Assembly (NCBI GenBank): GCA_900755095.1
Contig: CAAEFE010000098.1
Coordinates: 1-64,000 of the forward strand
Length of the DNA: 64,000 nucleotides
Direction of reading: 5' to 3'
From: an uncultured Bacteroides sp.
GTDB lineage: Bacteria > Bacteroidota > Bacteroidia > Bacteroidales > Bacteroidaceae
The notes beneath the pieces were generated by a model, which saw only the letters and a program-made list of their open reading frames with translations, was not told where the DNA came from and ran no database searches. Made by a program: the position numbers and the translations under genes. Shown here one piece after another: positions 44,084 to 53,778 of the stretch. Numbering within the stretch: the stretch's first letter is position 1; every line of letters begins with the position of its first letter.

Positions 44084-47032
44084 ATGAAAAATAAGATTTT
44101 ATTAGTAGGGCTGTTTTGCTGTAGCCTTGTATCAACAGAAGCACAAGTATTATTGGATAAGAACGCTGGTAAAAACAGTTTTCCCATCGTTTCACCGGCT
44201 GCCAATGTCGTTGTTTGTTTTGATGGCAAGGATGAAACTGTCGTTCGTAAGAGTGTGACTTTATTTGCAGACGACGTTCGTCGTGTGACGGGACAGGACC
44301 TGAAAACACAAGCAAGTAATCCGGGTGATGTCTCGGCTCGTTATGCCATCATCGTGGGAACTGTCGGAAAAAGCGCATGGATCAATGCGCTGGTAGCCCA
44401 AAAGAAGATAGACACAACTCCCATCACCGGTGGATGGGAACGTTATATGATAGAAACGGTTGATAATCCTGCACCGGGTATTAAGAAAGCCATTGTCGTA
44501 GCTGGTAGTGACAGGCGTGGTACGGCTTACGGACTTCTCTCCATATCTAAAGCGATAGGTGTGTCTCCCTGGTACTGGTGGGCCGATGCTCCGATAAAAC
44601 AACAGAAAAAACTGGCTGTCAACGTTCATAAATTCATTTCAAAAGAACCTGCTGTCAAGTTCAGAGGTATCTTTATCAATGACGAAGACTGGGGACTTTA
44701 TCGCTGGTCAAAGAACAATTATGAGAAAGAACGTGGAAACTTCGGACCGAAAACATACGCGCAGATTTGTGAGTTACTGCTCCGTCTTCAGGCAAATTAT
44801 CTGTGTCCGGCCATGCACGATGCGTCTATGGCATTTCATCGTATACCGGAGAATAGATTGGTAGCAGATAGTTTCGCCATCGTGATGGGGTCTTCTCACT
44901 GCGAACCGCTGTTGTTCAACACGGCAAGCGAGTGGAAACGTGACAAGATGGGCGAATGGGATTACATCAACAATAGAGCGGGAGTAGACAGTGTGCTGAG
45001 AGCACGTGCGAATGAATGTGCTCCTTTTGAGAATGTGTACACTCTGGCTCTGCGCGGATTGCATGACAGAGCGATGAATGCGAGCAATGATATGGCGGAT
45101 AGAAAACAGATGCTCCAAGATGCATTGATGGCACAAAGAAAGATGCTGATTGATGCGACGGGTAAGCGTGGCGAAGATATCCCGCAAGCCTTTACTCCTT
45201 ATAAAGAGGTGCTGGATGTATACGACGAGGGACTGGAACTGCCGGATGATGTTACGATTATATGGCCGGACGACAACTATGGCTATATGAAGCGTCTGAG
45301 CAGTCCGAAAGAACAGAAGCGTTCGGGACGTTCGGGTGTTTATTATCATTCTTCCTATCTGGGCAAGCCTCACGATCATCTTTGGATGAACACCACTTCA
45401 CCCACGCTGATGTACGAAGAACTTCGCAAGGCTTATGACATGACGGCAGACCGGATCTGGCTGCTCAATGCCGGTGATATCAAATCATGTGAGTTTGCTG
45501 TAGATTTCTTCCTGTCGATGGCTTATGATATCGATTCTTTCAATTTTGACAGAGCGGCTACTTATCGCACAGAATGGTTGTGTGGTATGCTGGGTGACGA
45601 ATACCGCAATGAGTATCAGGATGTGATCAACTCATTCTACAAACTGGCTTTTGCCCGCAGACCGGAGTTTATGGGATGGGGCTATCAGTGGGCTACCGAT
45701 AAGCATGGAAGAGAACGGAATACAGATACTGATTTCTCCTTGACGAATTACAGGGAAGTGGATTCACGCCTGAGTGAATACCGCCGGATCGGAAGCATTA
45801 CAGAGAAGATTCTGAATAAGCTGCCGGAAGAGAAAAAGGCCTGCTTCTACCAGTCATTGTATTATCCGGTGAAAGGATGTGAGTTGCTGAACAGAATGAT
45901 ACTGGACGGACAGAGAAACCGTTGGTACTCCATTCAGCAAAGAGCGTCTACCGGCGAACTGGAGAAAAAAGTGAAGGCTTGTTATGATAGTCTGCAAGTC
46001 ATTACCAAAGGATATAATTCGCTGCTCGGTGGCAAATGGGATCATGTAATGACAATGAAACAGGGATTTGCCGCTGCTTACTTTGAACTTCCGGCATTAA
46101 GAAAGACTTCACTGGCATCTGATGCTACACTGGGCGTAATGGCAGAGGGAGAAGATGTGCTGAAAGGTCTGAAGAGTTTCCACTCCTTGCCTTGCTTCAA
46201 TACTTACCTGCGTCAGTCATATTATGTGGATGTTTTCAATAAAGGGGCAAGCCCTTTGAAATGGAAGGCATCTGTTACGGAAAACTGGATTTTATTGAGC
46301 AAGAAGGCAGGCGAAACGGCTACGGAAGAACGTATTGAAGTATCGGTAGACTGGGCAAAAGTACCGGTTGGAGAGAAAGTTTTCGGGGTATTGGAAATTA
46401 CTTCTGACCGGGGCGAGAAAGAGAATGTTTACATCTCTGTATTCAATCCTTCTTCTCCATCCCTTGCCGAAATGGATACTTTATTTGTGGAACATAACGG
46501 ATATGTCTCTATCGATGCGGCAAGCTTCCACCGGAAAGTGGAAAATAAGGCGATCAAGATGAGAACCATTCCTAATCTGGGGATAGAGAATACGGCTATT
46601 CAGTTGGGTGATCCGACGGCTGCCCCGCAACGTACCGCAGGCCGTAGCACACCACGTTTGGAGTATGATTTCTATACTTTCGAGCAAGGTTCGGTTGATG
46701 TCTATACATATGTGTTGCCTACATTCGTGACAAGCAAGGACAGAGGCTATGCCGGACACGAAGCAACGAATATCGAAACCAAATATGGTGTATGTATTGA
46801 CGAAGGGCCGGTTTTGAATCCGTCTACATCTTCTTTTGAATATGCGCAAATCTGGTATGAGAGCGTATTGAAGAACTGTAGAATCAATAAAACAACTTTG
46901 CATATCGACAAGCCGGGTAAGCATACCGTGAAAATAATCTGTGGAGATGCCGGAACTGTATTGCAAAAGATTGTATTGGACTTTGGAGGAATGAAACGTT
47001 CCTACTTTGGACCACAACCGACAAGAAAATAG
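44084..47032 (+). CDS. GH115 alpha-glucuronidase
   Basis: A 982-residue secreted enzyme (signal peptide ending VSTEAQ, about residue 20). GH115 enzymes remove alpha-1,2-linked (4-O-methyl)glucuronic acid from xylan or arabinogalactan side chains without endo activity. Family features: N-terminal alpha/beta domain (AIIVGTVGKSAWINALV; VVAGSDRRGTAYGLLSIS), GVSPWYWWADAP, KFRGIFINDEDWGLYRW, and the TIM-barrel segment DDVTIIWPDDNYGYMKRLS, then helical and C-terminal beta-sandwich domains. ATG 44084 starts a normal signal peptide, while the frame upstream to 44036 would add an unlikely extension. First of four glycan-enzyme genes. Confidence 0.93.
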   Translation: MKNKILLVGLFCCSLVSTEAQVLLDKNAGKNSFPIVSPAANVVVCFDGKDETVVRKSVTLFADDVRRVTGQDLKTQASNPGDVSARYAIIVGTVGKSAWINALVAQKKIDTTPITGGWERYMIETVDNPAPGIKKAIVVAGSDRRGTAYGLLSISKAIGVSPWYWWADAPIKQQKKLAVNVHKFISKEPAVKFRGIFINDEDWGLYRWSKNNYEKERGNFGPKTYAQICELLLRLQANYLCPAMHDASMAFHRIPENRLVADSFAIVMGSSHCEPLLFNTASEWKRDKMGEWDYINNRAGVDSVLRARANECAPFENVYTLALRGLHDRAMNASNDMADRKQMLQDALMAQRKMLIDATGKRGEDIPQAFTPYKEVLDVYDEGLELPDDVTIIWPDDNYGYMKRLSSPKEQKRSGRSGVYYHSSYLGKPHDHLWMNTTSPTLMYEELRKAYDMTADRIWLLNAGDIKSCEFAVDFFLSMAYDIDSFNFDRAATYRTEWLCGMLGDEYRNEYQDVINSFYKLAFARRPEFMGWGYQWATDKHGRERNTDTDFSLTNYREVDSRLSEYRRIGSITEKILNKLPEEKKACFYQSLYYPVKGCELLNRMILDGQRNRWYSIQQRASTGELEKKVKACYDSLQVITKGYNSLLGGKWDHVMTMKQGFAAAYFELPALRKTSLASDATLGVMAEGEDVLKGLKSFHSLPCFNTYLRQSYYVDVFNKGASPLKWKASVTENWILLSKKAGETATEERIEVSVDWAKVPVGEKVFGVLEITSDRGEKENVYISVFNPSSPSLAEMDTLFVEHNGYVSIDAASFHRKVENKAIKMRTIPNLGIENTAIQLGDPTAAPQRTAGRSTPRLEYDFYTFEQGSVDVYTYVLPTFVTSKDRGYAGHEATNIETKYGVCIDEGPVLNPSTSSFEYAQIWYESVLKNCRINKTTLHIDKPGKHTVKIICGDAGTVLQKIVLDFGGMKRSYFGPQPTRK

Positions 47033-47100
47033 AGTTGTTTGATGAATATGTAGTTAAAGATTGCCATGGTTGTATATGACCATGGGTGATAGGGTTAACC

Positions 47101-49233
47101 ATGAAAAAACACTTTTTACTTTTAGTCTTCCTGCTCTTTGCTGCGATTGTTGAGGCTGCTAATCCGGTAAAGCAAATGTTGGAACGTCTTCAGGAAGGAC
47201 TTTCCGACCGGTTTAAGATTGAGATCCGTTCTTCTTCTGATGAAGGCGACTACTTTGAACTGTATGGTGGCGGGCGCAAAGTCACAGTACGTGCCAACAA
47301 TTATGTAAGTGCTGCCTTTGGCATTAACTGGTATCTGAAGTATTACTGTCATGCCCATGTCTCTTTCTGTGGAGACCAGTTACCTCAATTGCCTGTTGAT
47401 CTGCCACAGGTGAAAGAACGTCATGCGACTAAACTATCCGATAATTTTTACATGAATTATTGCACATTTAGTTATACTACAGCCTTTTGGAACTGGAAAC
47501 GTTGGGAACGTGAAATAGATCTGATGGCTTTGAGCGGTATCAATATGCCGATGGCTATGGTTGGGGTGGAGGCTGTATGGCGGAATACGTTGTTGAAATT
47601 CGGGTATACGCTTCCGGAAGTGAAGGAGTTCTTGTGTGGACCGGCTTATTTCGGTTGGTTGCTGATGGGTAATCTTGAGAATATCGGTGGCCCGTTGCCC
47701 GATGAATGGTTTAAGGAGCAGATAGTCTTACAGAAGAAAATACTTGCCCGTATGCGTGAATATGGGATGAAGCCTGTTTTTCAGGGATTTTTTGGGATGG
47801 TTCCTTCCTCGTTGAAAGAAAAATATCCGGAAGCCCGCTTGGTGGAACAGGGACTGTGGAACTCGCTTCAACGTCCTCCTGTGCTCGATCCTGCCGATCC
47901 GTTGTTTGAAAGAATGGCAAAGGTGTGGTATGCTGAATATGAGAAGCTTTATGGGAAAGCGGACTTGTTTGGCGGTGATCTCTTTCACGAAGGTGGAAAG
48001 ACCGGAGGCATTGACGTAACAGATGCCGCCCGTCGGGTACAGACAGCCATGAAACGATATAATCCGGATGCGACGTGGGTGATTCAGGCATGGTTGGGAA
48101 ATCCGAAAAAGGAATTGCTGGCAGGACTCGACAGAAAGAATACGCTGATCGTTGATCTTGCTGCCGAGTTTTGGGATAACTGGCGGAAGCGCAAGGGCTT
48201 TGATGGCTTCCCGTGGTTATGGTCGCATATTTCCAATTATGGAGGTAACATTGGTCTGCACGGGCGTCTGGACGCTATAGCTACCGGTCCGGTAGATGGT
48301 CAGAAGGATTCGGCGGCATCACCGAGCATGAAAGGAACTAGCTCTACCCCGGAAGGCATCGAGGTGAATCCGGTAGTATTTGATTTGTTGAATGAAATGC
48401 GCTGGCGTTCGGAGCATTTGGATCTGGATGTCTGGTTGAAAGAGTATTCAGTGCGTCGTTATGGTGTGGAAGATGAAAATCTGAAAGAGGCGTGGACTAT
48501 TTTCCACCGTACAGCTTATGGTACTTATACCGGTCATCGCCGTCCGTCAGAGTCGGTCTTTTGTGCCCCTCCCAGCTTGAAAAGAGATAAAATCACGGCT
48601 TCTGCCTGGAGTCAATGTCGGATTTTCTATGATCCGGAGCTCTTTGCCCAGGGAGTAGGATTATTCTTGCAAAGTGCAGACCGTCTGAAGCAGACGTCAA
48701 CTTATCAGTATGATGCAGTCGATTTTGTCCGTCAGTATCTTGCGGATTTAGGACGGGAAGCATATTACAATCTGGTGGATGCTTATCGGGCGAAAGATAC
48801 GAAACAGTTTGATTACTGGTCGGAGAGGTTTCTGCAGCTGATTAAGGATCAAAATGAGTTACTGTCCACTCACGAATGCTTCTTCGTGGGACGCTGGCTG
48901 GATATGGCCCGTTCGAAGTCAAAGCAGCCTGAATTGCAGGATTTGTACGAGCACAATGCCCGTATGCTGATCGGGACATGGACGGAGACACTTAGTCCGG
49001 TGCGCGACTATGCCCACAAGGAATGGGGCGGGCTGCTGAAAGACTATTATCTGCCTCGCTGGACTAATTACATCGCTTATCTTAAAGGTACATTGGAGGG
49101 ACGTTCACTTACTGTTCCGGACTCGTTTCAAGTGGAGAAGGCGTGGGTAAATGCACATAATAAGTATGTGCTTGAGACTGGTGTTGATCCAGTGGAGACA
49201 GCCAAGAGAATGTATCGTAAATATCATATTTAA
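47101..49233 (+). CDS. GH89 alpha-N-acetylglucosaminidase (NAGLU type)
   Basis: A 710-residue secreted exo-enzyme (signal peptide MKKHFLLLVFLLFAAIVEAA) removing terminal alpha-GlcNAc, as in heparan sulfate fragments or gastric mucin. It has the N-terminal domain, the conserved FYMNYCTFSYTTAFWNW, KRWEREIDLMALSGINMPMA, GGDLFHEGG with a catalytic Glu near 296, and LLNEMRW with the second catalytic Glu near 431, ending in the all-helical domain. ATG 47101 is preferred to 47086 because it starts the signal peptide. The gap to the GH115 gene is 68 bp with a small CCATGGT/ACCATGG hairpin. Confidence 0.95.
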   Translation: MKKHFLLLVFLLFAAIVEAANPVKQMLERLQEGLSDRFKIEIRSSSDEGDYFELYGGGRKVTVRANNYVSAAFGINWYLKYYCHAHVSFCGDQLPQLPVDLPQVKERHATKLSDNFYMNYCTFSYTTAFWNWKRWEREIDLMALSGINMPMAMVGVEAVWRNTLLKFGYTLPEVKEFLCGPAYFGWLLMGNLENIGGPLPDEWFKEQIVLQKKILARMREYGMKPVFQGFFGMVPSSLKEKYPEARLVEQGLWNSLQRPPVLDPADPLFERMAKVWYAEYEKLYGKADLFGGDLFHEGGKTGGIDVTDAARRVQTAMKRYNPDATWVIQAWLGNPKKELLAGLDRKNTLIVDLAAEFWDNWRKRKGFDGFPWLWSHISNYGGNIGLHGRLDAIATGPVDGQKDSAASPSMKGTSSTPEGIEVNPVVFDLLNEMRWRSEHLDLDVWLKEYSVRRYGVEDENLKEAWTIFHRTAYGTYTGHRRPSESVFCAPPSLKRDKITASAWSQCRIFYDPELFAQGVGLFLQSADRLKQTSTYQYDAVDFVRQYLADLGREAYYNLVDAYRAKDTKQFDYWSERFLQLIKDQNELLSTHECFFVGRWLDMARSKSKQPELQDLYEHNARMLIGTWTETLSPVRDYAHKEWGGLLKDYYLPRWTNYIAYLKGTLEGRSLTVPDSFQVEKAWVNAHNKYVLETGVDPVETAKRMYRKYHI

Positions 49234-49254
49234 TCATTACTCAAAAATAGTACT

Positions 49255-51063
49255 ATGAAAGGATTATTGAAAACAGCTGTATTGTTGGTTATTTTCTGCG
49301 CTACAGCCATGGCCTGTGGAGGTGGTGGAGAGGATGCATTGGATCATAAGGGAGGTGATGGTGGCGGAACTGGTAATAAGGGCGATCAAGAAGAACCGGA
49401 ACAACCATTTGTTGCTCATATTACTCCTGTCGACAAACTCAATCAAGGTGTCCCGGTGATTAATTCGCACGCTGATGTAACTTCGCGTTCGTCCTTGAAG
49501 ATGAACTTTCGGGCGTATTCACAATTAGGAGAGAGTGTACTAAAATCTGCCAAACCTAATTATGTACGGGTTAAGAAATTGGCTAATGATGGTTATATCA
49601 TGTTCTATCACAACAATCAGATTGGTGCCAGTTGTTCTTATGCGACCAGTATGGACTTTAAAACATGGAGTTATAAAGGCAAGCTGTTTACCAATTACAG
49701 TATTATCGACAGTAAAGGTGAAAAGAATGACCGGCGTTATTCAAATTGTGATGGGCTGGTACTTTCCAACGGAGATATTCTGGCCGTAGCCTCCTATAGG
49801 GCTAATAATGGGTATAGAGACTTGCCTAAAGATGCAGGTATTGAAATGAGGCGTAGTACCGATAATGGCGTTACGTGGAGTGAACCGGTCTCAGTGTATC
49901 AGGGTGTCAACTGGGAGCCGTATTTGCTGGAATTGTCTTCGGGAGAAATCCATTGCTATTTCACGGACAGTAGCCGTACGGGTATTGAAGGCAAAGACAC
50001 CGGAACTGCAATGGTCATATCCAGAGATGGCGGTCAAACGTGGACACCTTCATTTGGTAGTATCCCTTACTATGTGATACGGATGAAGTGGGAGCAAGAC
50101 GGAAAAACATACTTCAATCACCAGATGCCGTCTGTTATTCAACTTAAAGGTAGCGATGAACTGGCGGCCGCTGTAGAAACTAATAACCGTGGAACATATT
50201 ATATATCACTGGCTTATTCCGGCGAAGATGGTGAATGGGATCATCTTGATGCGGATCAGGAAGGACCGGCTGATAGCGACAATCTGTCTTTTTTAGGCAG
50301 CGCTCCATATTTATCTCAGTTTCCATCGGGTGAGACTGTGCTTTCGTATAACCAATCTTCTACTTTCTATATGAAAATGGGGGATGCCAAAGCGCGTAAT
50401 TTTGGAAGTGCTTATTCACCATTTTCAGGTAAGGGGTATTGGGGAACGTTGAATTTGGTAAATCCGCATCAATTGGTGGGAGCGCTGCCTGATACTTCTA
50501 ATGGAACAATCATGTTATCACAATTTATTCTTAATCATCGTATCAATGCAGTACGCCGTAACGTAAAGGTGGATGGCAACAATAAGGAATGGGTGAATAC
50601 GGATCATGCGCTTTTTGTCGGAGAAAAATCGCAAGTGCAGGGAACTCTCCGCTGTTCGTGTGATGACAAGAATGTATATTTCCTGGTGGAAGTACTTGAC
50701 CGGAGCTTGCTGAGAGGTGATTATGCTACTGTTTATCTCTCTCCGGATGATAGTAAAAGTTTGACGAACGGTGCTAAACGGATACAAGTATCAATGGATG
50801 GATTGAAAAGTACCGAAACTTATGCCGGCAAGTGGAACAATGCGGAGATGGGGGTAGAAGTGAAAACTTATGTGTGCAATGACACCAATGAAGATCGTAT
50901 TGACAACTATGGTTATATTGCCGAAATCTCTGTCCCCCGTTCCAGCCTGACTATTTCTTCGGGACAGGTATTGGTCAATTTCTCTATTACCGACAATAAA
51001 GAAGAGGAAGCAGTCAGTGATGTGTCTTCTATAAGCCGCTGGATACCGGTGGCGGGATTGTAA
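49255..51063 (+). CDS. Sialidase-fold (Asp-box) lipoprotein with CBM9-like domain
   Basis: A 602-residue lipoprotein with lipobox MAC and Cys 21 followed by GGGGEDAL, a Gly-rich start typical of Bacteroides surface export. The middle (about 60-435) is a beta-propeller of the sialidase superfamily with at least two Asp boxes, STDNGVTWSEP near 202 and SRDGGQTWTPS near 256. The arginine triad and Tyr/Glu needed for true sialidases could not be placed, so substrate is open. The C-terminal 160 residues (VKVDGNNKEW to ISVPRSSLTIS) look like a family 9 carbohydrate-binding module. It starts 21 bp after the GH89 gene. Confidence 0.8.
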   Translation: MKGLLKTAVLLVIFCATAMACGGGGEDALDHKGGDGGGTGNKGDQEEPEQPFVAHITPVDKLNQGVPVINSHADVTSRSSLKMNFRAYSQLGESVLKSAKPNYVRVKKLANDGYIMFYHNNQIGASCSYATSMDFKTWSYKGKLFTNYSIIDSKGEKNDRRYSNCDGLVLSNGDILAVASYRANNGYRDLPKDAGIEMRRSTDNGVTWSEPVSVYQGVNWEPYLLELSSGEIHCYFTDSSRTGIEGKDTGTAMVISRDGGQTWTPSFGSIPYYVIRMKWEQDGKTYFNHQMPSVIQLKGSDELAAAVETNNRGTYYISLAYSGEDGEWDHLDADQEGPADSDNLSFLGSAPYLSQFPSGETVLSYNQSSTFYMKMGDAKARNFGSAYSPFSGKGYWGTLNLVNPHQLVGALPDTSNGTIMLSQFILNHRINAVRRNVKVDGNNKEWVNTDHALFVGEKSQVQGTLRCSCDDKNVYFLVEVLDRSLLRGDYATVYLSPDDSKSLTNGAKRIQVSMDGLKSTETYAGKWNNAEMGVEVKTYVCNDTNEDRIDNYGYIAEISVPRSSLTISSGQVLVNFSITDNKEEEAVSDVSSISRWIPVAGL

Positions 51064-51106
51064 TCTGATAATAACGTGAATAATTAATTATATAGAAACA
51101 ATTGTA

Positions 51107-52228
51107 ATGATGAAAAAGAACTATTATTTAATTTGTGTATTGTTACTGGCTGCTTTCTGTACAACCAGTATTGCTACTGCTCAAAATTATTTTGGAGATT
51201 TTCCTGTAAAAGCAGATCCTAAGACTGTTGGTAATAAATTGAGCAGACGCTTGATGGAAACTAAACATCAGCTATATTTTGATAGAGGAATACATTATGC
51301 TGAAGTATGTACATGGTACGGAGCTCTCCGTTTTGCAGAATTGACGAATAACAAAGAGCTGATCAAGCTATTGAGAAATCGTTTCGAACTATTGTTCCAC
51401 CTGGAAAAAGAACTCCTTCCTCCACCCATACACGTAGACCAGAATATGTTTGGTTGTCTGCCTCTCAGATTTTATAATATAACGAAGGATAAACGTTATC
51501 TGGACCTCGGATTGCCTTACGCCGACACTCAATGGGAGCTTCCTGCCAATGCGAATGAAGAAGAACGCAAATGGGATAAAAAGGGATATTCCTGGCAAAC
51601 TCGTCTTTGGATTGACGATATGTATATGATTACTATCGTGCAGTCTGAGGCTTATAAGGCTACCGGTGATCCTAAATACATCAATAGGGCTGCCAAAGAA
51701 ATGGTTCTGTATCTGGACGAATTGCAACACCCTAACGGCCTTTTCTACCATGCACCGGATGTGCCTTACTATTGGGGACGCGGAGATGGCTGGATGGCTG
51801 TGGGTATGACAGAGCTACTGTTCAACCTGCCGAAAAATGATCCGAATAGAGACCGGATAATGAAAGGCTATCTTTTGATGATGAACAATCTGAAGAAATA
51901 TGTGAACAAGGACGGATTGTGGAATCAGCTGATAGACCAGCCCGACTTTTGGACTGAAACATCCGGATCTGCAATGTTTACCTATGCTATGATCTTGGGT
52001 GTTCAGAACGGATGGTTGGATAAAGAAGAATTTGCTCCCGTTGCACGCAGAGCCTGGTTGGGCCTGTGCAATTATATAGACGATAAAAATGACCTTACCG
52101 AAGTTTGTATCGGAACGGGAAAGAAAAACAGTAAGCAATATTATATGGACCGTCCTCGCATTGCCGGAGATTATCATGGACAGGCACCTATCTTGTGGTG
52201 TGCTTATGCTTTGCTGAACAATAAGTAA
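51107..52228 (+). CDS. GH105/GH88-type unsaturated uronyl hydrolase
   Basis: A 373-residue secreted (alpha/alpha)6-barrel protein (signal peptide ending SIATAQ). The family removes 4,5-unsaturated uronic acid from oligosaccharides made by polysaccharide lyases, by hydrating the double bond. Motifs: TRLWIDDMYMITIVQ with the probable catalytic Asp, NGLFYHAPD, YYWGRGDGWMAVGMTELLF, and DFWTETSGSAMFTYAM. No lyase is encoded in the window, so the substrate must come from elsewhere or the enzyme has changed its preference. Last gene of the run, followed by a terminator. Confidence 0.88.
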   Translation: MMKKNYYLICVLLLAAFCTTSIATAQNYFGDFPVKADPKTVGNKLSRRLMETKHQLYFDRGIHYAEVCTWYGALRFAELTNNKELIKLLRNRFELLFHLEKELLPPPIHVDQNMFGCLPLRFYNITKDKRYLDLGLPYADTQWELPANANEEERKWDKKGYSWQTRLWIDDMYMITIVQSEAYKATGDPKYINRAAKEMVLYLDELQHPNGLFYHAPDVPYYWGRGDGWMAVGMTELLFNLPKNDPNRDRIMKGYLLMMNNLKKYVNKDGLWNQLIDQPDFWTETSGSAMFTYAMILGVQNGWLDKEEFAPVARRAWLGLCNYIDDKNDLTEVCIGTGKKNSKQYYMDRPRIAGDYHGQAPILWCAYALLNNK

Positions 52229-52266
52229 AAAACAGATATATTCTGTTGTATAAGTTGTATAAAAGG

Positions 52267-52303
52267 AGAGGATGTCCCCACTGATTGGAGACATCCTCTT
52301 TCT
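52267..52303 (+). terminator. Intrinsic terminator of the glycosidase operon
   Basis: AGAGGATGTC at 52267-52276 pairs perfectly with GACATCCTCT at 52290-52299, followed by TTCTCT. It lies between the converging GH105 and HU-like genes. Confidence 0.85.
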
Positions 52304-52330
52304 CTAAATATAACAATATAAAATGATTCC

Positions 52331-52816
52331 TTATACTGTCGGGTCCGGTGCTTCATCACCGCCGTCATTACCGCCTTCGTTTCCTCCGCCTTCTTCACCA
52401 CCACCTGAAGGAGCAGAACTGCTGTTTCTGGTTACATCCAGTTTCTGAATGCTGACAGACTTTATCATATTTTTCAGCAACTCCCCCGGAGTAAAGATGA
52501 TTTTACGGTTTTTCAATGTTTCCGTAGTGACTTCCTCTGCGTTTTCTTGGCTTTTGCATCCGAAGGAAGGACGGAAAGTTCCAAATTCCCCCAAGTTGAC
52601 GGATGCTCCGATTTCCATATACGTTATCAGAGAATCAATGAGTCCGTCAAGGACGGCTTTTACTGTACCGCGTGGAACGAATCCTACTTTGGTTACCTGA
52701 TCGCACAGCATCTTAAAATCAACGTTGACTACATTGAACGGACGCGCTACATATTTTTCTGCTTTGGTATCGTCGAAACCAAAGGTTGTTTTTTTGACTA
52801 CATATTTCAGTGCCAT
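52331..52816 (-). CDS. HU-like DNA-binding protein with Gly-rich tail (paralogue 2)
   Basis: A 161-residue long-HU protein. The HU/IHF-type domain spans about 1-125, with VNLGEFGTFRPSF in the turn before the DNA-binding arms. It starts MALKYVVKKTTFGFDDTKAE, the form common for Bacteroides HU-like proteins. The tail is Gly/Glu/Asn-rich and ends DEAPDPTV, sharing the terminal APDPTV with the HU-like protein of 22778-23296. It has its own promoter at 52877-52907. Confidence 0.88.
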   Translation of the reverse strand: MALKYVVKKTTFGFDDTKAEKYVARPFNVVNVDFKMLCDQVTKVGFVPRGTVKAVLDGLIDSLITYMEIGASVNLGEFGTFRPSFGCKSQENAEEVTTETLKNRKIIFTPGELLKNMIKSVSIQKLDVTRNSSSAPSGGGEEGGGNEGGNDGGDEAPDPTV

Positions 52817-52876
52817 AATTTAATTTTAGTTTTTTAAATAGTTTATAAATCGAGTTTCTGTTTTGTGATCACGATG

Positions 52877-52907
52877 CAAAGATATGGCATCTGAAATTAC
52901 TGTGCAA
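52877..52907 (-). promoter_or_regulatory. Promoter of HU-like paralogue 2
   Basis: On the minus strand TTG (52907-52905), 20-bp spacer, then TATCTTTG (52884-52877), a perfect -7 box. Layout and spacing equal those of the promoter at 22683-22713. Confidence 0.75.
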
Positions 52908-53019
52908 GTTATTTTTCGAAAGTGCGTTAAACAAATAATTAATAATTCGTATATTGTTGATAATGAACGTTTTTTTCGCTATAAGCTTGCCTTGTAGTGT
53001 GATAGTACTATTAGAAAAA

Positions 53020-53667
53020 CTACTTCTTTAGATATACGACAGTTTTTCCTCCTCCATACTTCCGGATTATCTCTTCTTTCAAAAACTTATTGAGTAGTTC
53101 AATTGCTTTGTTGCGGCTGATTTCTGCCAATCTCATGAAATCGGTACGGGTGATACAGCCATGTTTGTCCAGATGTTGTATCAGGAGGGTACGGCATCTT
53201 TCTTCGTTGGAATCGTTATTAGTACGATAGGGTGACTCTATGCGTTCCAGTTGCAATGGTTCCAGACTCTCACGAAACTTTTTGTTAATGCGCAGGTTCA
53301 CCTTATTTAAATGGATAGACGGAGAACGAATTTCTTTCTTCTCCATCACCGGACGATCACATGTCAGTGATAGGGAGAAATGTCCGATTTCCCCGACTTC
53401 TACGGTCCAGCCTTGCGCGAGCCAGTGTTGTAGCTCATCACTGACGGCTTGCAGGCAACCTTCTATCGTGGCTGGACTGAAGCCGTTGGATTTGGATACT
53501 AGTTCAACGAACTTATCGGCATTAATGGTGCCTGACGGAATAACACGTGCATAAAGTGCCTGTTGCTCCTCCTTTTTCTGTGGATTACCACTCGTGTATA
53601 AATCGTAATAAACGCTCATAGTTACTTTATATTTTTCTTGTTCTACAGATAATTTCTTTCTCTTCAT
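53020..53667 (-). CDS. HU-like protein with C-terminal winged helix
   Basis: A 215-residue protein combining an HU/IHF-type core (about 35-140; TVEVGEIGHFSLSLTCDRP in the arm-turn position) with a C-terminal segment that looks like a winged helix (about 150-215; CITRTDFMRLAEISRNKAIE then a wing GGGKTVVYLKK). The second DNA-binding domain is unusual for HU-like proteins and suggests sequence-specific binding. Between the -7 box and the ATG lie four phased 22-bp repeats, a natural candidate for autoregulation. Not cotranscribed with paralogue 2 by spacing (203 bp with its own promoter). Confidence 0.75.
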   Translation of the reverse strand: MKRKKLSVEQEKYKVTMSVYYDLYTSGNPQKKEEQQALYARVIPSGTINADKFVELVSKSNGFSPATIEGCLQAVSDELQHWLAQGWTVEVGEIGHFSLSLTCDRPVMEKKEIRSPSIHLNKVNLRINKKFRESLEPLQLERIESPYRTNNDSNEERCRTLLIQHLDKHGCITRTDFMRLAEISRNKAIELLNKFLKEEIIRKYGGGKTVVYLKK

Positions 53668-53681
53668 AAATTAATTCGTCC

Positions 53682-53769
53682 GCCTATAGCCGGACGCAAG
53701 TTTGCCTATAGGCGACGTTGCGTTTGCCTATAGCCGGACGAAAGAATGCCTATAGCCGGACGAATTAAT
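53682..53769. repeat. 22-bp direct-repeat array C (4 units) in a gene leader
   Basis: GCCTATAG begins at 53682, 53704, 53726 and 53748, exactly 22 bp apart; three of four units continue CCGGACG. The outer end CGGACGAATTAAT (53757-53769) is repeated inverted as ATTAATTCGTCCG (53670-53682), and GCCTATAGGC is itself palindromic. On the transcript the copy nearest the gene folds as CGTCCG-loop-CGGACG just before the start codon. The consensus is unrelated to arrays A and B; only the period is shared. Confidence 0.9.
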
Positions 53770-53778
53770 TTATGCACT

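Noticed and set aside
49255..51063. True sialidase (GH33)
   Set aside because: Asp boxes and propeller fold are visible, but the Arg triad and Tyr/Glu catalytic pair could not be located.
53682..53769. CRISPR array
   Set aside because: Units are 22 bp and contiguous with only short variable ends; no unique spacers of 30 bp and no cas genes.
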